From positions 863,643-927,642 of the forward strand of contig FJUW01000042.1 in the NCBI GenBank assembly GCA_900074885.1: a DNA stretch of 64,000 nt, given 5' to 3'. The notes beneath the pieces are model-generated. The model searched no databases, had not been told where the DNA came from, and saw nothing but the letters and a program-made list of their open reading frames with translations. Source of the stretch: Rhynchosporium graminicola. Lineage: Eukaryota > Ascomycota > Leotiomycetes > Helotiales > Ploettnerulaceae. How positions within the stretch are numbered: the first letter of the stretch is position 1; each line of letters starts with the position of its first letter. The position numbers and the translations under genes were made by a program. This document shows positions 48,900 through 59,427 of this stretch, piece by piece.

Positions 48900-51800
48900 T
48901 AAGAGAAACTCCGATCGCTAAAGAAACGGAACGATATCCTAGATAACTTTATAGTTAAGTGCCGACGAATGTTCAGCGAAGACTTTACTTAATACCCTCC
49001 GGAAGCTACTATAAGAGCACGACTCTACTAAGCTTATATATCCGAAGACCCTACTCTAAGTATAAAGAGAGATACTAGTTAATTAGTAGCTCCTAAAGAA
49101 TTGCTAATTCCTTACTAGGATAAAAGTAAATATATAATTCTATCGGAATATAAGAGCAGGAGCTAAAGAGAGCTTACTAAGTACTTATAGGCTTATAACT
49201 AAGTCTTCGACTATAATACTAAAGGGTACTTAACTGATCTTATTAAGATTAAATAAGTAGTAATACTATTCTATAAGGAACTAGTAAACGCTTAAGAAAG
49301 GTTTAGGAAGTATACCCTAGATACCTTTTATAAGATAACCTAGGAAAGTTATAAAGAGTTCCTAGCGAATCTCTAGCTACTCCTTATCTCACGAAGAGTA
49401 GCTAACTTATAGGCCTAAAAGAACACTAACTAAAAGCTAAGTTAACTAATTAGAGAGTTCGAAAATTACATTAAAGAAAAAGAGAAATAACTCGAACCCT
49501 TTACTAAGCGCTAATTACGAGATATCTTATTTAATAAGATCCGCCCGGAGATTCGCTAGAAAATCGTTAAGAATAGCTAAGCTAATAGACTTTAGACCCG
49601 AGACTAAGTTATTTCTACTATTACTCTTTAAGAGACTTATACCTTATCTAGAGGTACTAATAGTAATAAAAGATAAAAGGAACCTGAAGAGTAGAAATAT
49701 AAGGAGTTAAACGCGAAGAAAGATAACTCGTATAAGCACTAGCGAAGAACTAACGATCGATAAGATAAGAGCTAATAAAGATAAGAAAAGAGGAAAGATC
49801 TAAATAGTATTCCTATTAGGGATCAGCTAATAAGATAAGATATCTCTAAGGTTTAGTGCTACTCTTATAACAAATATAGATATATCTCTCCGAACTATCT
49901 AAAATCAAATACTAGCAATACTAAAGATAAACGCTAAGGAAAGCTATAACTTATAGTATCTTCTACGTCTAGACCGGGTTTACCAGATAATAAGATAGAA
50001 ATTTAAATAAAGATTCTATCTTAGGGTAAGTAGAAATCGATAACTACTCTTATTAATAGTAAAGCAGAAGATAACTTTATATTAAGACTAGTTACTAAAG
50101 AATACGAGCTTAAACTTACTAGCGAAGGACTAAGGACTTTCTAGATACTTTAAAAGAATAAAAGCGTTATCTTAAGTACTATAGTCGCCTAGGTAGAGAT
50201 AGCCGATTCGATTAGATAGAATAGAGTCGATACTATTCGGCTAAGAGTTATCGATATGCTAGGTATAGACCTAATATTAGGGTAGCTATAGTTAGAGGAT
50301 ATAGATCCTTAGATAAGCTTTAAGAATAAGTAGTAGAGGTTCTCTTATAATTTGAAGGACTCTGATAACCTTAATATTATAGCACCTCGAGCTTTTGCGA
50401 CTCTTATTAACGAATAGAAATCTCCTATATACGCTATAATACCTAACTTGCGTATAATACGCTAGATAGATACCGGCGATACGCTTACTATTCCCTCTGT
50501 ATATAGTGACTTTAAGGACGTGTTCTCTAAGGAGAAAGGAAGCGAGCTACCCTTATTAGAGGGCTGTTAATACGCTATCGAGTTAGAACTAGGATCAAAG
50601 ATACCTTATTCTCTAATTTATAATCTCTCTGAGAAGGAACTAGAGGTTCTCCGGGAATACCTCGACTTATTAGAGGCGAAGAGTTAGATAAGGAAGAGTA
50701 AGAGTCCTGCAGGTATACCTATTCTTTTTATACTTAAGAAAGATAATAGCTTTCGATTATATATTAATTACTAGGCTCTAAATAAAATTATAATTAAGGA
50801 TTAGTACTTTCTGCTATTGATTAGCGAAACGCTAGATAGGCTCCGGGATACTAGAGTATTTACTAAACTGGACTTATAAAACGCCTACTACTATATCCGA
50901 ATTCGCTAGGGTGATAAATAGAAGACTATATTTTGTACCTGATATAAGTATTACGAGTATTAAGTTATGCTGTTTAGACTATTAAACGCATTAGCGACCT
51001 TCCAAGTATTTATTAATAATACGCTAGCGGGCCTTATTGATATTACTTATATTATATATCTTAATAATATCCTAATCTATTCTGCCGACTCCTTATAATA
51101 TAAATAATATATCCGCTAAGTACTCGAGAGACTTTAATATATAAACCTCTTTATTAAGTTATTAAAGTGCTCCTTTAATACTAAAAGTATAGAGTTTCTA
51201 AGATATATTATCTCTCTAGCTAGCGTTTTAATAGATATAAGCTAGATAGATACTATTAGGGAATAGCTAGAGCCTGAAAGTATTAGAGACGTATAAGTCT
51301 TTATCGGTTTTATAAACTTCTACTAGCGATTTATCGTAAGATTCTCGGCGATTACCTGACCTCTAATAAGTTTAATAAGTAATAAGAAGAAAGGGTAACT
51401 TACTCTTGCTTTTAGATAGAGTACTATAGAAAGGGAGGCTTTTAATACGTTAAAAGATACGTTTACTATAGTACCTTTTCTTATGCACTTCGATCTACTG
51501 AAGCTAAGAAAGCTAGAGACTAACGCTTCTAGGTTTATTATTACGGGAATTCTCTCTTAGCCTAGAGAGTAGCCGGCGAAAGAAAGGGAAAAGGCTATTT
51601 AGTACTCTATCGCGTTCTTTAGTAAAAAGCTAGAACCTGCCGAGTTGAATTATAAAGTATATAACTAAGAACTCCTTGTAATTATTAAGTGTTTTATATA
51701 CTAGAGGTATTACCTTAAAGGTAGTATAGCTTTAGTTAAGGTATTAATAGACTATAGTAACCTCTATCACTTTATAACTACGATAGTATTAAGCTAGCGA

Positions 51801-53740
51801 TAAGCTAGATAAGCTCTAGAGCTATCTAAGTATAACTTTATATTAAGTTATAGATAAGAGAAAAATAATCCCGCTAATAGACCGTCGAGAAGGCTTAACT
51901 ATAAGCTAGCGAAAGACAAGGAAAATATTATACTCCCTACTTTGCAAAATAAGCTACGAAGTGTAATTAAAGACGGGTTAATCTGCGTACTTAGTAAAGC
52001 TAGCGATACGATAGAGAGTAACTAGCGTCCGAATAATAGTATATTATGCCGGTTAACTCAGATTCTATAACTTACTAACGATATTTCTTTAAAAGGAGTA
52101 TCGATCGAGGCTATAGATATAACCTCTACGCTTAACTAGCGATATATACCTATAAAGCTTAATAATTTATAGAACTTATTTAGAGGTCTAGATACCCTCT
52201 TAAGAGGCGCTAGCGAGGAGCCGGGCGCTAGCTAGTATAGCTATGGATATATTATACTACGGTTTTTTATAGTAAGAATTATAAGAACCGAAATAGTAAA
52301 CCCTAAATCGAACTCACTTCTCTTAACGCTTATAAAGCTATAGAAAAGGGACGCTTTTACTATTAAGAAGTTAGCTAGATTATAGAAAACCGGGGATGCA
52401 GATTAGAGTATCGATAGCGAAAGACTACTTAGATACTAGCGAAAGGCTTACGTTCCGCTAGACGAAGCTATCTATACTGAAATCATAAAGATATACTATA
52501 ATAATCTAACTATAAGCTATTTTAGTTAAGATAAGACGCTAAAGCTTATCTAGCGAAAGTACTATTAGTAAAAGATAAAGCTAGACGTTAAAGAATATAT
52601 TAAAAGTTACGATATTTATTAAAAGATAAAGGTAAGAAGAATAAAGATAGCTAGCGAGATATAAGCGCCTAGCTAGCTAAGTAAGCTATTTGAGTCTATA
52701 ACTATGGACTTTATTATAGATCTACTACCTTATAAAGGGAGCTCTATAGGAAGAATCTCCGATAGTTTACTAGTGATCGTCGATAGATATACTAAAGATA
52801 TAGAGTATATTCCTTACTTAAAGATAATTAATACGCTAGGCTTAGCTCAGCTATTTATCGACTATTAGTTCAAGGACTACGGATTACTTACGGTTATTAT
52901 TACTAATAAAGGTTCTGTTTTTACTTCTAAGTTCTAGTAAGAGGTATACTTCTACCTCCGAATAATAAGAGGTCTTTCGATAGCGTTTTACTTATAAACT
53001 AATAAGTAAACGGAATAATAAAACTAAGCTATAGAAGTATAGCTATAGTATTTCGTATACTATCTTTAAGACGATTAGGTAGACCTATTACTTATAGCGA
53101 AATTCGCGTATATAAATATATATCATAAGGCTATTAGAATAACTCCAAATAAGGCTAAGTATAGAATTACGCTAGATAGTCGCTAAGGTATCGAGGACGA
53201 TCCTATAAGAGGGGAGATACCTACTACTAAAGAAAGAGCAGAAGAAGTAGTTAAGAAACGCTAAGAGCTAGAGAATAGCTAGCGAAGAACTAAAGAAACC
53301 TAAGCGAAGTAGTATAATAAGAACTATCGACTAGTTGAATTTAAAGTAGATTAATAAGTCCTACTCTTAGTAAAGAATATTAAAACTATTCGATCGAGTA
53401 AGAAGCTAGACTACTAATTTCTAAAGCTATTCAAGATTAGCGAAAGAATTAGAAAGCAGGTATATCGATTAGATTTACCTACTAAGTATAGTCGGCTATA
53501 TAACGTCTTCTATATCTCACTATTAGAACTATACTAGTAAAGGCCCGGCGAGTCGTCGGAGGTTATCTAACCTAACCTTATCGATAGCGAAGAATCATAG
53601 GAGGTCGATTCCTTACTAGACCGGCGAGTAGTTAGGAGGAGAGAATAATTCTTAGTAAGATAGAAGGGGTTTACTTTCGCTTATAATTCTTAAGAGCTAA
53701 AAGAAAACCTCTAGAGACTCTAGAAAGAAATTAAAGCTTT
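48900..53740 (+). pseudogene. Family 4 gag-pol with C-terminal chromodomain
   Basis: Gag with a degraded CCHC near 49,855-49,905, protease, RT, RNase H, integrase (SITMDFIIDLLPYKG near 52,700) and a chromodomain ending FLVRWKGFTFAYNS (about 53,655-53,695). Chromodomains steer integration to marked chromatin in this group. RIP stops inactivate it. Confidence 0.83.
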
Positions 53741-53989
53741 AAAAAATCAAAACACTATAGAAAGACCGGCGAAACGCTGGCGAAAGTGAAATAATACTTA
53801 TAAAAAGATATATACTTTTCTATTTTTTCCTATAGGATTTTATAGTTTTAAAGGTATATTAGAGATTATAAATCTAGTAAAGGTCTAAGGGGAAAAAGAA
53901 GTTTTATTATCTATACGGATCGCTAGTAAACTAGCCCTTACCGGATAAACTCCGATATATTACTAAAGAAAGTTTACTTAGTAACCTCC

Positions 53990-54940
53990 TGATTAGTAGT
54001 ATCTACGTCCTTATCCGGGACTTCCTCTTTATTAACCTTAAGCTACGTATCTAGTAAAGCTACCTATAGAAAGAATCTAGTATAAATAGTATAGAAGTCT
54101 TTCGCTGAAGATTAGTAGAGAACTCGCTAGAGAGATTAATTTATACTATATAGAGACTACGAATTTCCTCTAGAAGAGTAGTATTTATAATATCGATAGT
54201 AGTAGTAACTTTAGCTGCAGAGCGCAGCGTATGCCCAGATGCCTTAGCGATCGCCGATATAATACTAGAGGATAGCTCAGTATTAGAATCAATAACTAGC
54301 TTCTAAGGAGATTTAATAGCTATAGTATCACTAACTTTGGAAGTATAATTAGCCCGCTTCTTCTCTATATTAAAGCGTGCCTAGGCAATCTTTAATGCTT
54401 CTCCGGAACTCTCGCCTATTACTACTTTTAAAGCTATATCTTATAGTTAGCTAAGAACACCTATTAGGATAGCTAGAACCTCGTCAGCTATTAGCTAAGC
54501 ATTCGCTAGAGAGAGGAAATTTATACTTATATCCTCGTAAGATTTACCCTTCTTAATATAGTCTATATACTTACTAGTAATAGAGTTAAGAGCTAAAGTG
54601 CACTTTAACTTAGGGAATAAAGTATACTCGCCGGCGTATTATAAGCAAGTCTCCGGATACGGTATCTCCTCGTTCACCTTAGCACGAGCCTTCGACTTTA
54701 TCTGCGTATTCTTTCGACTAGTATAAAGAGTCTTATTATAATAGGCAGAAGGGCTACTATCTTAGCTCAGCTCGCTTTCAGTATTCTCGTTATTATCTTC
54801 CGCTCGCTAGCGCTTAGTTAATAACCCGCTAGTAACTGCGGTTTTTCCCTTATTAATAGGAGTGAAAGTATTACTAGAAGGAAGAGTATCTTTGAGCGAA
54901 CCACTAGCAGCGTGCTTGCGAAAGTTCTTAGGAGCTAAAA
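53990..54940 (-). pseudogene. Antisense accessory reading frame of Family 4
   Basis: On the strand opposite to pol, between the chromodomain and the 3' LTR, one frame of roughly 315 codons is broken by about a dozen TAG/TAA codons. All are explicable as RIP of Gln codons. Readable segments include SLKDTLPSSNTFTPINKGK, NSITSKYIDYIKKGKSYEDI, ARFNIEKKRANYTSKVSDT and NTELSSSIISAIAKASGHTL. The sense frames are far more broken. I see no sequence likeness to the Family 1 antisense frame and no known domain. Confidence 0.55.
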
Positions 54941-54985
54941 GGTCAAGTTAGTACTACCTGATACCTTATATTTATAACTTACGTA

Positions 54986-55006
54986 TAATTATTATTATTA
55001 TTATTA
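54986..55006. repeat. ATT microsatellite
   Basis: A short ATT trinucleotide run upstream of the Family 4 antisense frame. Confidence 0.8.
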
Positions 55007-55188
55007 GTTATTTAAGAAGGGAGAGAAGAGAGAAGGTTAAGAGTTATATAGAGGAGTTGCCTAGCGCTATACCCTGCATTCTAGCCTTACTAATAATAAA
55101 GAAGAATCAGAACAAAAGTGAATCCTGAAAGGAATACCTCGCCGGCGCCTCGCTGAAGCATCGCCGGCTAAAGCATTTTAACGCCTTC

Positions 55189-55205
55189 ACTTCTAGGATA
55201 GAAGT
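55189..55205 (+). repeat. Pre-LTR hairpin of Family 4
   Basis: Stem ACTTCTA/TAGAAGT (7 bp) with loop GGA, 18 bp before the 3' LTR and ahead of the AAGAGGAGAGA polypurine tract. Confidence 0.7.
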
Positions 55206-55223
55206 ATTTAAGAGGAGAGATAT

Positions 55224-55405
55224 TATAATAGGTCTATACGCCTAGTGCCTCCTACTCCTATATTTCAGAATTAGAGAGGAAGGAAGAACTTTCTCTCCTT
55301 AGCAATTAGTTTCTATATTAACCAGATTATTACCAGCGAACCTCCAGCGACTATTCCACTATTCCATTATGCCTATTTACCTTAGCGTACCAAGTGATCA
55401 TTACA
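55224..55405 (+). repeat. Family 4 LTR (3')
   Basis: 182 bp. The inner start TATAATAGG is RIP-converted and the outer end GTGATCATTACA is intact. AGCAATTAG at 55301-55309 is complementary to the primer-site candidate. Confidence 0.9.
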
Positions 55406-55699
55406 AGTAGGAGTTATAAGATATACTCGCTATATAGCTCTTAAGAGGTAATCTGAAGTATTAAGTTAGCTAGCTAGGCCACGACTCGGACCTAACTTAG
55501 TATAACGCTTCCGACCTAATAAGTACTCTATATAAGCTCAGAGACTTCTACGCTACTAACCTAAGTAAACTTAGACTTCCGCGTAAACTAGATCAGTAGA
55601 TTAAGGCTTAGGAAGATAGAATAGATAACTATAGTTACTTAGAGGATAATAAGCTATTATAGTTACTAGTATTAGAATTTATTACTAGGAATAATCCCC

Positions 55700-56690
55700 T
55701 GATTATGCTTCATAATAACGCTATATCTAAAACTCTACTTCTTTAACTACCTCTACTTTACTAGCTTTCTCCCCTAAGTCCTCCGGAGCTTCTAGTAAAT
55801 CTGGAATATCTAGAACCGGAACTACTATATCTAACTCCTTACCTAAATCTGCTAACGTAGCCCTAGTAGTAGACCGAGTATAATAGCTAATCCTACGGGC
55901 TTTCTTCTTTAGAGAGGGTCCGGGAGTATTTAGATCTAACGCTATTTCTAAACTAGAAAGTAAATTCCTCTTTCCCTTAGTATTAGATATTATAGCTTTA
56001 AATATAGCTTTCTTCGCAAATTCCTATATAATACTATTTAACTCTTTCGTTTACTTTAATACTATTTCGGCTATTAACCTAGACTTCGCCGAATCGACTA
56101 TTAGAAGATCTAAATCCTATATCGCGTTAGTATTATACTAGTATCTAAGGGTTTAAGATTATAACTTACTGCTTTAATGAACTCTAACTCCTTAAACACT
56201 TTCTCTATAGAACGCCTTAAAGCTTAAGTCTCCGCTAATTATATAGTAATAATCTCTAATATAATAGTAGGAGCAGCAGATTTCGCGAGACGATAGATCC
56301 GATTAATAGCCTTATAGGTAGCTATAATATTACTCTGATTTAGCTCCGCGTCTTTAGCTTCGCTGCTAGGAAGTAAACTAGATAAAATAGTATACTCTAT
56401 ATTAACGTAGTTAGGTAATTATAACGTGTTAGTATATATAACTGCGTTTATATTCAAGTAACTCATATGCTTATAACTACTCTTTAATACTGAATAATAC
56501 TTATAAAGCTTAGAGTTAAGCTTATTAAATAAGTATAAGAGTTCTAAAACAGGAGTATTATTATACTTTATCTTAAGGAAGGCGCGAATATATCGCAGGT
56601 AATATATACGATACGCAGCCGAAAGAGTACTAGCAGGAACTAGTAAAGGCACTATAGGAGTTAGCGTTATAGATCCGTGAAACCCTTATA
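55700..56690 (-). pseudogene. Antisense accessory reading frame of Family 1, copy 2
   Basis: The counterpart of the copy 1 antisense frame, on the strand opposite to pol. It contains an unbroken 77-codon piece at 56,419-56,652 with LLVPASTLSAAYRIYYL and NNTPVLELLYLFNKLNSK. The second frame follows with DLDLLIVDSAKSRLIAE, again shifted by one base relative to the first. The TATATAAA upstream of copy 1 is present here too (complement of 56,914-56,921). Many differences from copy 1 are not RIP-type yet keep the frame. Confidence 0.55.
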
Positions 56691-57145
56691 TCGCACTTAA
56701 GGACTATCCCTAAAACTAAGATAGGAAACTTACTTATATTAAGAGAAGAGTTAATTAGGTCGATTAATATATAAGATTATAGTAGACTACTATAGTAGTT
56801 AGTAATAATACTTACTCTAGGAGCTATATCGTAGTCTAAGGAGAGTAAACTTATAAGTTGAAGTAGTTATCGCGGTTGAAAAGGAAAGGCTCTAATATTA
56901 ATAAACCTCTTCCTTTATATACCTTACGCCCTACTTAACTCGACTCCTATTATAAATAGATAAAGTAAATACTACTTACTACCTGATTTGGAAGCTACGA
57001 CTAATATAGTAATATTAAAGCGACGTAACTAGTTAGAACCTGATAAAGAATTTACTACTACTAAAGAGCAGCTAGCGCTTATTACGCGAATATCAACGAA
57101 AATAGTTATAATAAAGACTAATTCTAGTATAAACTATAACCTTCC

Positions 57146-57163
57146 GAGCTTAGGGTTAAGCTC
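57146..57163 (+). repeat. Pre-LTR hairpin of Family 1, copy 2
   Basis: GAGCTTA/TAAGCTC stem with loop GGGT, 18 bp before the 3' LTR. The polypurine tract GGGGGGGAG lies between. Confidence 0.75.
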
Positions 57164-57181
57164 TTCTTAGGGGGGGAGTAA

Positions 57182-57449
57182 TATAATAATAGCTCACCTG
57201 AATATTATATAAGAAGAAGGATAGATAACAGGGCCCGAGTTCATAGGTATCCCGGCAGAACTAGTATCTGACCCGGTATAGTATCGGACTAGTACCGGTA
57301 TATATATATAAGGTGCTTTACACTCTATCTCTCTTCTTCTTCCTTCCTTATCTTTTTATTTCCTTCGTACCAGATTATATAAGATCGCTCTTAGCCTCCC
57401 TACTTATTTATTCTTACTTGTATACCGCCTTGAGTCTTGTGTCGTTACA
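57182..57449 (+). repeat. Family 1 LTR (3' LTR of copy 2)
   Basis: 268 bp, same length as the 5' LTR. The inner start is RIP-converted (TATAATAAT) and the outer end keeps TG and CA (GAGTCTTGTGTCGTTACA). Confidence 0.92.
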
Positions 57450-57454
57450 CTCTT

Positions 57455-57929
57455 CCTCTCAGATAAAAGAGCTTACCGACTACCTTAGAATACTACTAGA
57501 GGAGTCTACTCCGTATACTGTAGAGTAAGATAGAAGAGCTGAACGCTCTATACGTACGATTATCGAGAAAGTACGTATAGTTATAGTAGACCAGAATATA
57601 CCTAACTATATATAGCCGGAAATTCTACTCGCCTGCATATATATCGCTAACCTTACCTCTACTTCTAGAGTAGAAAGGAAGACTCCTTTTAAGTGCTTCT
57701 AGGACGATATTAAACTAGGGGTAAACTATACTCCTTCTATTAAGTATCTTCGTATATTAGGATATCTAGTCTTTATACTAATTAATAAGAAGAAGAGAGT
57801 CTAGAGCTATAAGGTAGCTCCTAGAGCTGAAAAGGGTATTCTAGTAGGATTTAAAAGTTATAATATCTATAGATACCTAGTTAATAGAAAGGTAGTTCGT
57901 ACCTCTTATTTACGATTTGATAAAGACAG
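57455..57929 (+). pseudogene. Copia integrase, C-terminal part
   Basis: Resumes the copia frame after Family 1 copy 2: SSSQIKELTDYL, TPYTVE-stop-DRRAERSIRTI (the integrase region before the catalytic Glu), YLRILGYLVFI and a GILVGFKSYN segment typical of copia integrase ends. It is cut at 57,934 by a Family 2 element. Confidence 0.82.
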
Positions 57930-57934
57930 TTTAG

Positions 57935-59422
57935 TATAACGACACAAGACTTAAGGCGGTATATAAGCAAGAATAAACAAGTAGGGAGGCTAAGAGCGAT
58001 CTTATATAGTCTAGTACGAAGGAAACAGAAAGATATAGAGCTCTAAAGGAGTCTGCACCTTCTATATATATAAGGAGGGTATGCCTAAGGCACCGATACT
58101 AGCCCGTATCTGCTACGTATACTATGCGCCGTTATATTACCCCCTTCTAAGATAAAGGCTCGCCCTCGAGCCTTAAAGAATCGAATAAAGGAAATAAAGT
58201 AAGTATAAAACGCAGTTAAATATTAAGATAACTTTCCAAATTTCTATTAAACCGAAACCGTAGATACTAATTCAGTACCGAGATTATCTCTTCTATAGAG
58301 GGAAATATAATCTCTAGTAATTATAATACCGAGTTTTACTAAATAAGCGAGGCTAAGTAAGTAATTAAAACACTTAAAGGTTACGAAAGAAACGAAAGTC
58401 CAAATCGAATTCTAAAGAAGCTAAAAGATTAAGGAGAGTCAGATATCTTTATTAAGTAGATATAGAAAATATTAAATTAAAAGTTCTAGTAAAGGAAAGT
58501 CGATTCTACTAAGAGGGATAAATTATACTAGGGTATAAGGGTTATAAGTCGGATTCCGGTAATTTCCGCTAGGGTAATAAGCTACTTTATCCTAGCCTAA
58601 AAGTAAGGTTTTTCGCTATTAGAGCTACTTTCGGAAGGTTAAAGTCAAGTAAAAGGATAAAGGTTCTTTTCTAGTAGAAAGAGGTCGATTCTACTAAGGG
58701 GGATAAATTATACCGGGGTATAAGAGTTATAAGTCGGATTCCGGTAATTTCCGCTAAGGTAATAAGCTACTTCGTCTTAGCTTAAAACTAAGGTTTTTCG
58801 CTATTAGAGCTACTTTCAGAAAGTTAAAGTCAAGTAAGAGGATAATAAATATTAAGGCCTATAGGGAAGTTTCTACCTAAAATTCATCTGCTATTTTACT
58901 TTATATATATAAAAGAACGAGTTTCGAAGTATCTGAGAGTGACTTCGTAGTAATACTAGTGCTTCTAAGGCTGAATTACGTTCAAATTCCTAGCTATCCG
59001 AGAGATCTCTAGAATCTTAGCTCTTTTGAAAACCTAACTATCGAATTCGTAATTAATAATACTAACTGTTTCCGTATGATTCCGAAGTATAAAAATCTAA
59101 GGTAAGTAAAGATAACTCAGCGAAGAGCTCCCTAATAGTCGAAGTTATACGTCCGAATCGAGTTTTCTAGGTAAGATATTATTTAATACTATCCCCGGCG
59201 GTCTTAATCTTTCTATTTAATATAACGATATAAGACTTAAGGTAGTATATAAGTAAGAATAAATAAGTAGGGAGGCTAAGAGCGATCTTATATAGTCTAG
59301 TATAAAGGAAACAGAAAGATATAGAGCTCTAAAGGAGTCTGCACCTTCTATATATATAAGGAGGGTATACCTAAGGCACCGATACTGGCCCGTATCTGCC
59401 ACGTATACTATGCGCCGTCACA
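57935..59422 (-). mobile_element. Family 2 short LTR element (1,488 bp)
   Basis: A minus-strand non-autonomous copy with target duplication TTTAG (57930-57934, 59423-59427). LTRs 57935-58136 and 59221-59422 are both 202 bp. The primer site complement is 59207-59218. The internal region has the 186-bp repeats and only remnants of the gag region, so it is a deletion derivative. Confidence 0.9.
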
Positions 59423-59427
59423 TTTAG

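Larger units (their letters stand above)
48564..55405 (+). mobile_element. Family 4 chromovirus (182-bp LTR, 6.8 kb)
   Basis: LTRs are 48564-48745 and 55224-55405, both 182 bp. The target duplication is AGTAG (48559-48563, 55406-55410). It is inserted in the chromodomain codons of Family 1 copy 2. Gag (48,900-49,900), protease IDTGDTLT (near 50,468), RT (YLNNILIYS near 51,055), integrase (52,690-53,200) and chromodomain (53,590-53,730) are in order. A further antisense frame follows. Confidence 0.9.
34133..57449 (+). mobile_element. Family 1 chromovirus, copy 2 (268-bp LTR, with two nested insertions)
   Basis: A plus-strand Ty3/gypsy element inserted in copia integrase, with target duplication CTCTT at 34128-34132 and 57450-57454. 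LTRs are 34133-34400 and 57182-57449. Subtracting the insertions at 36,091 and 48,564 with their duplicated target bases leaves a 7,240-bp internal region, one base different from copy 1. Protease (LIDTGANSY near 44,963), RT (AYLDNILIYS near 46,311-46,340), integrase (47,400-48,200) and chromodomain (split by the 48,564 insertion) are readable with RIP stops. Confidence 0.9.
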
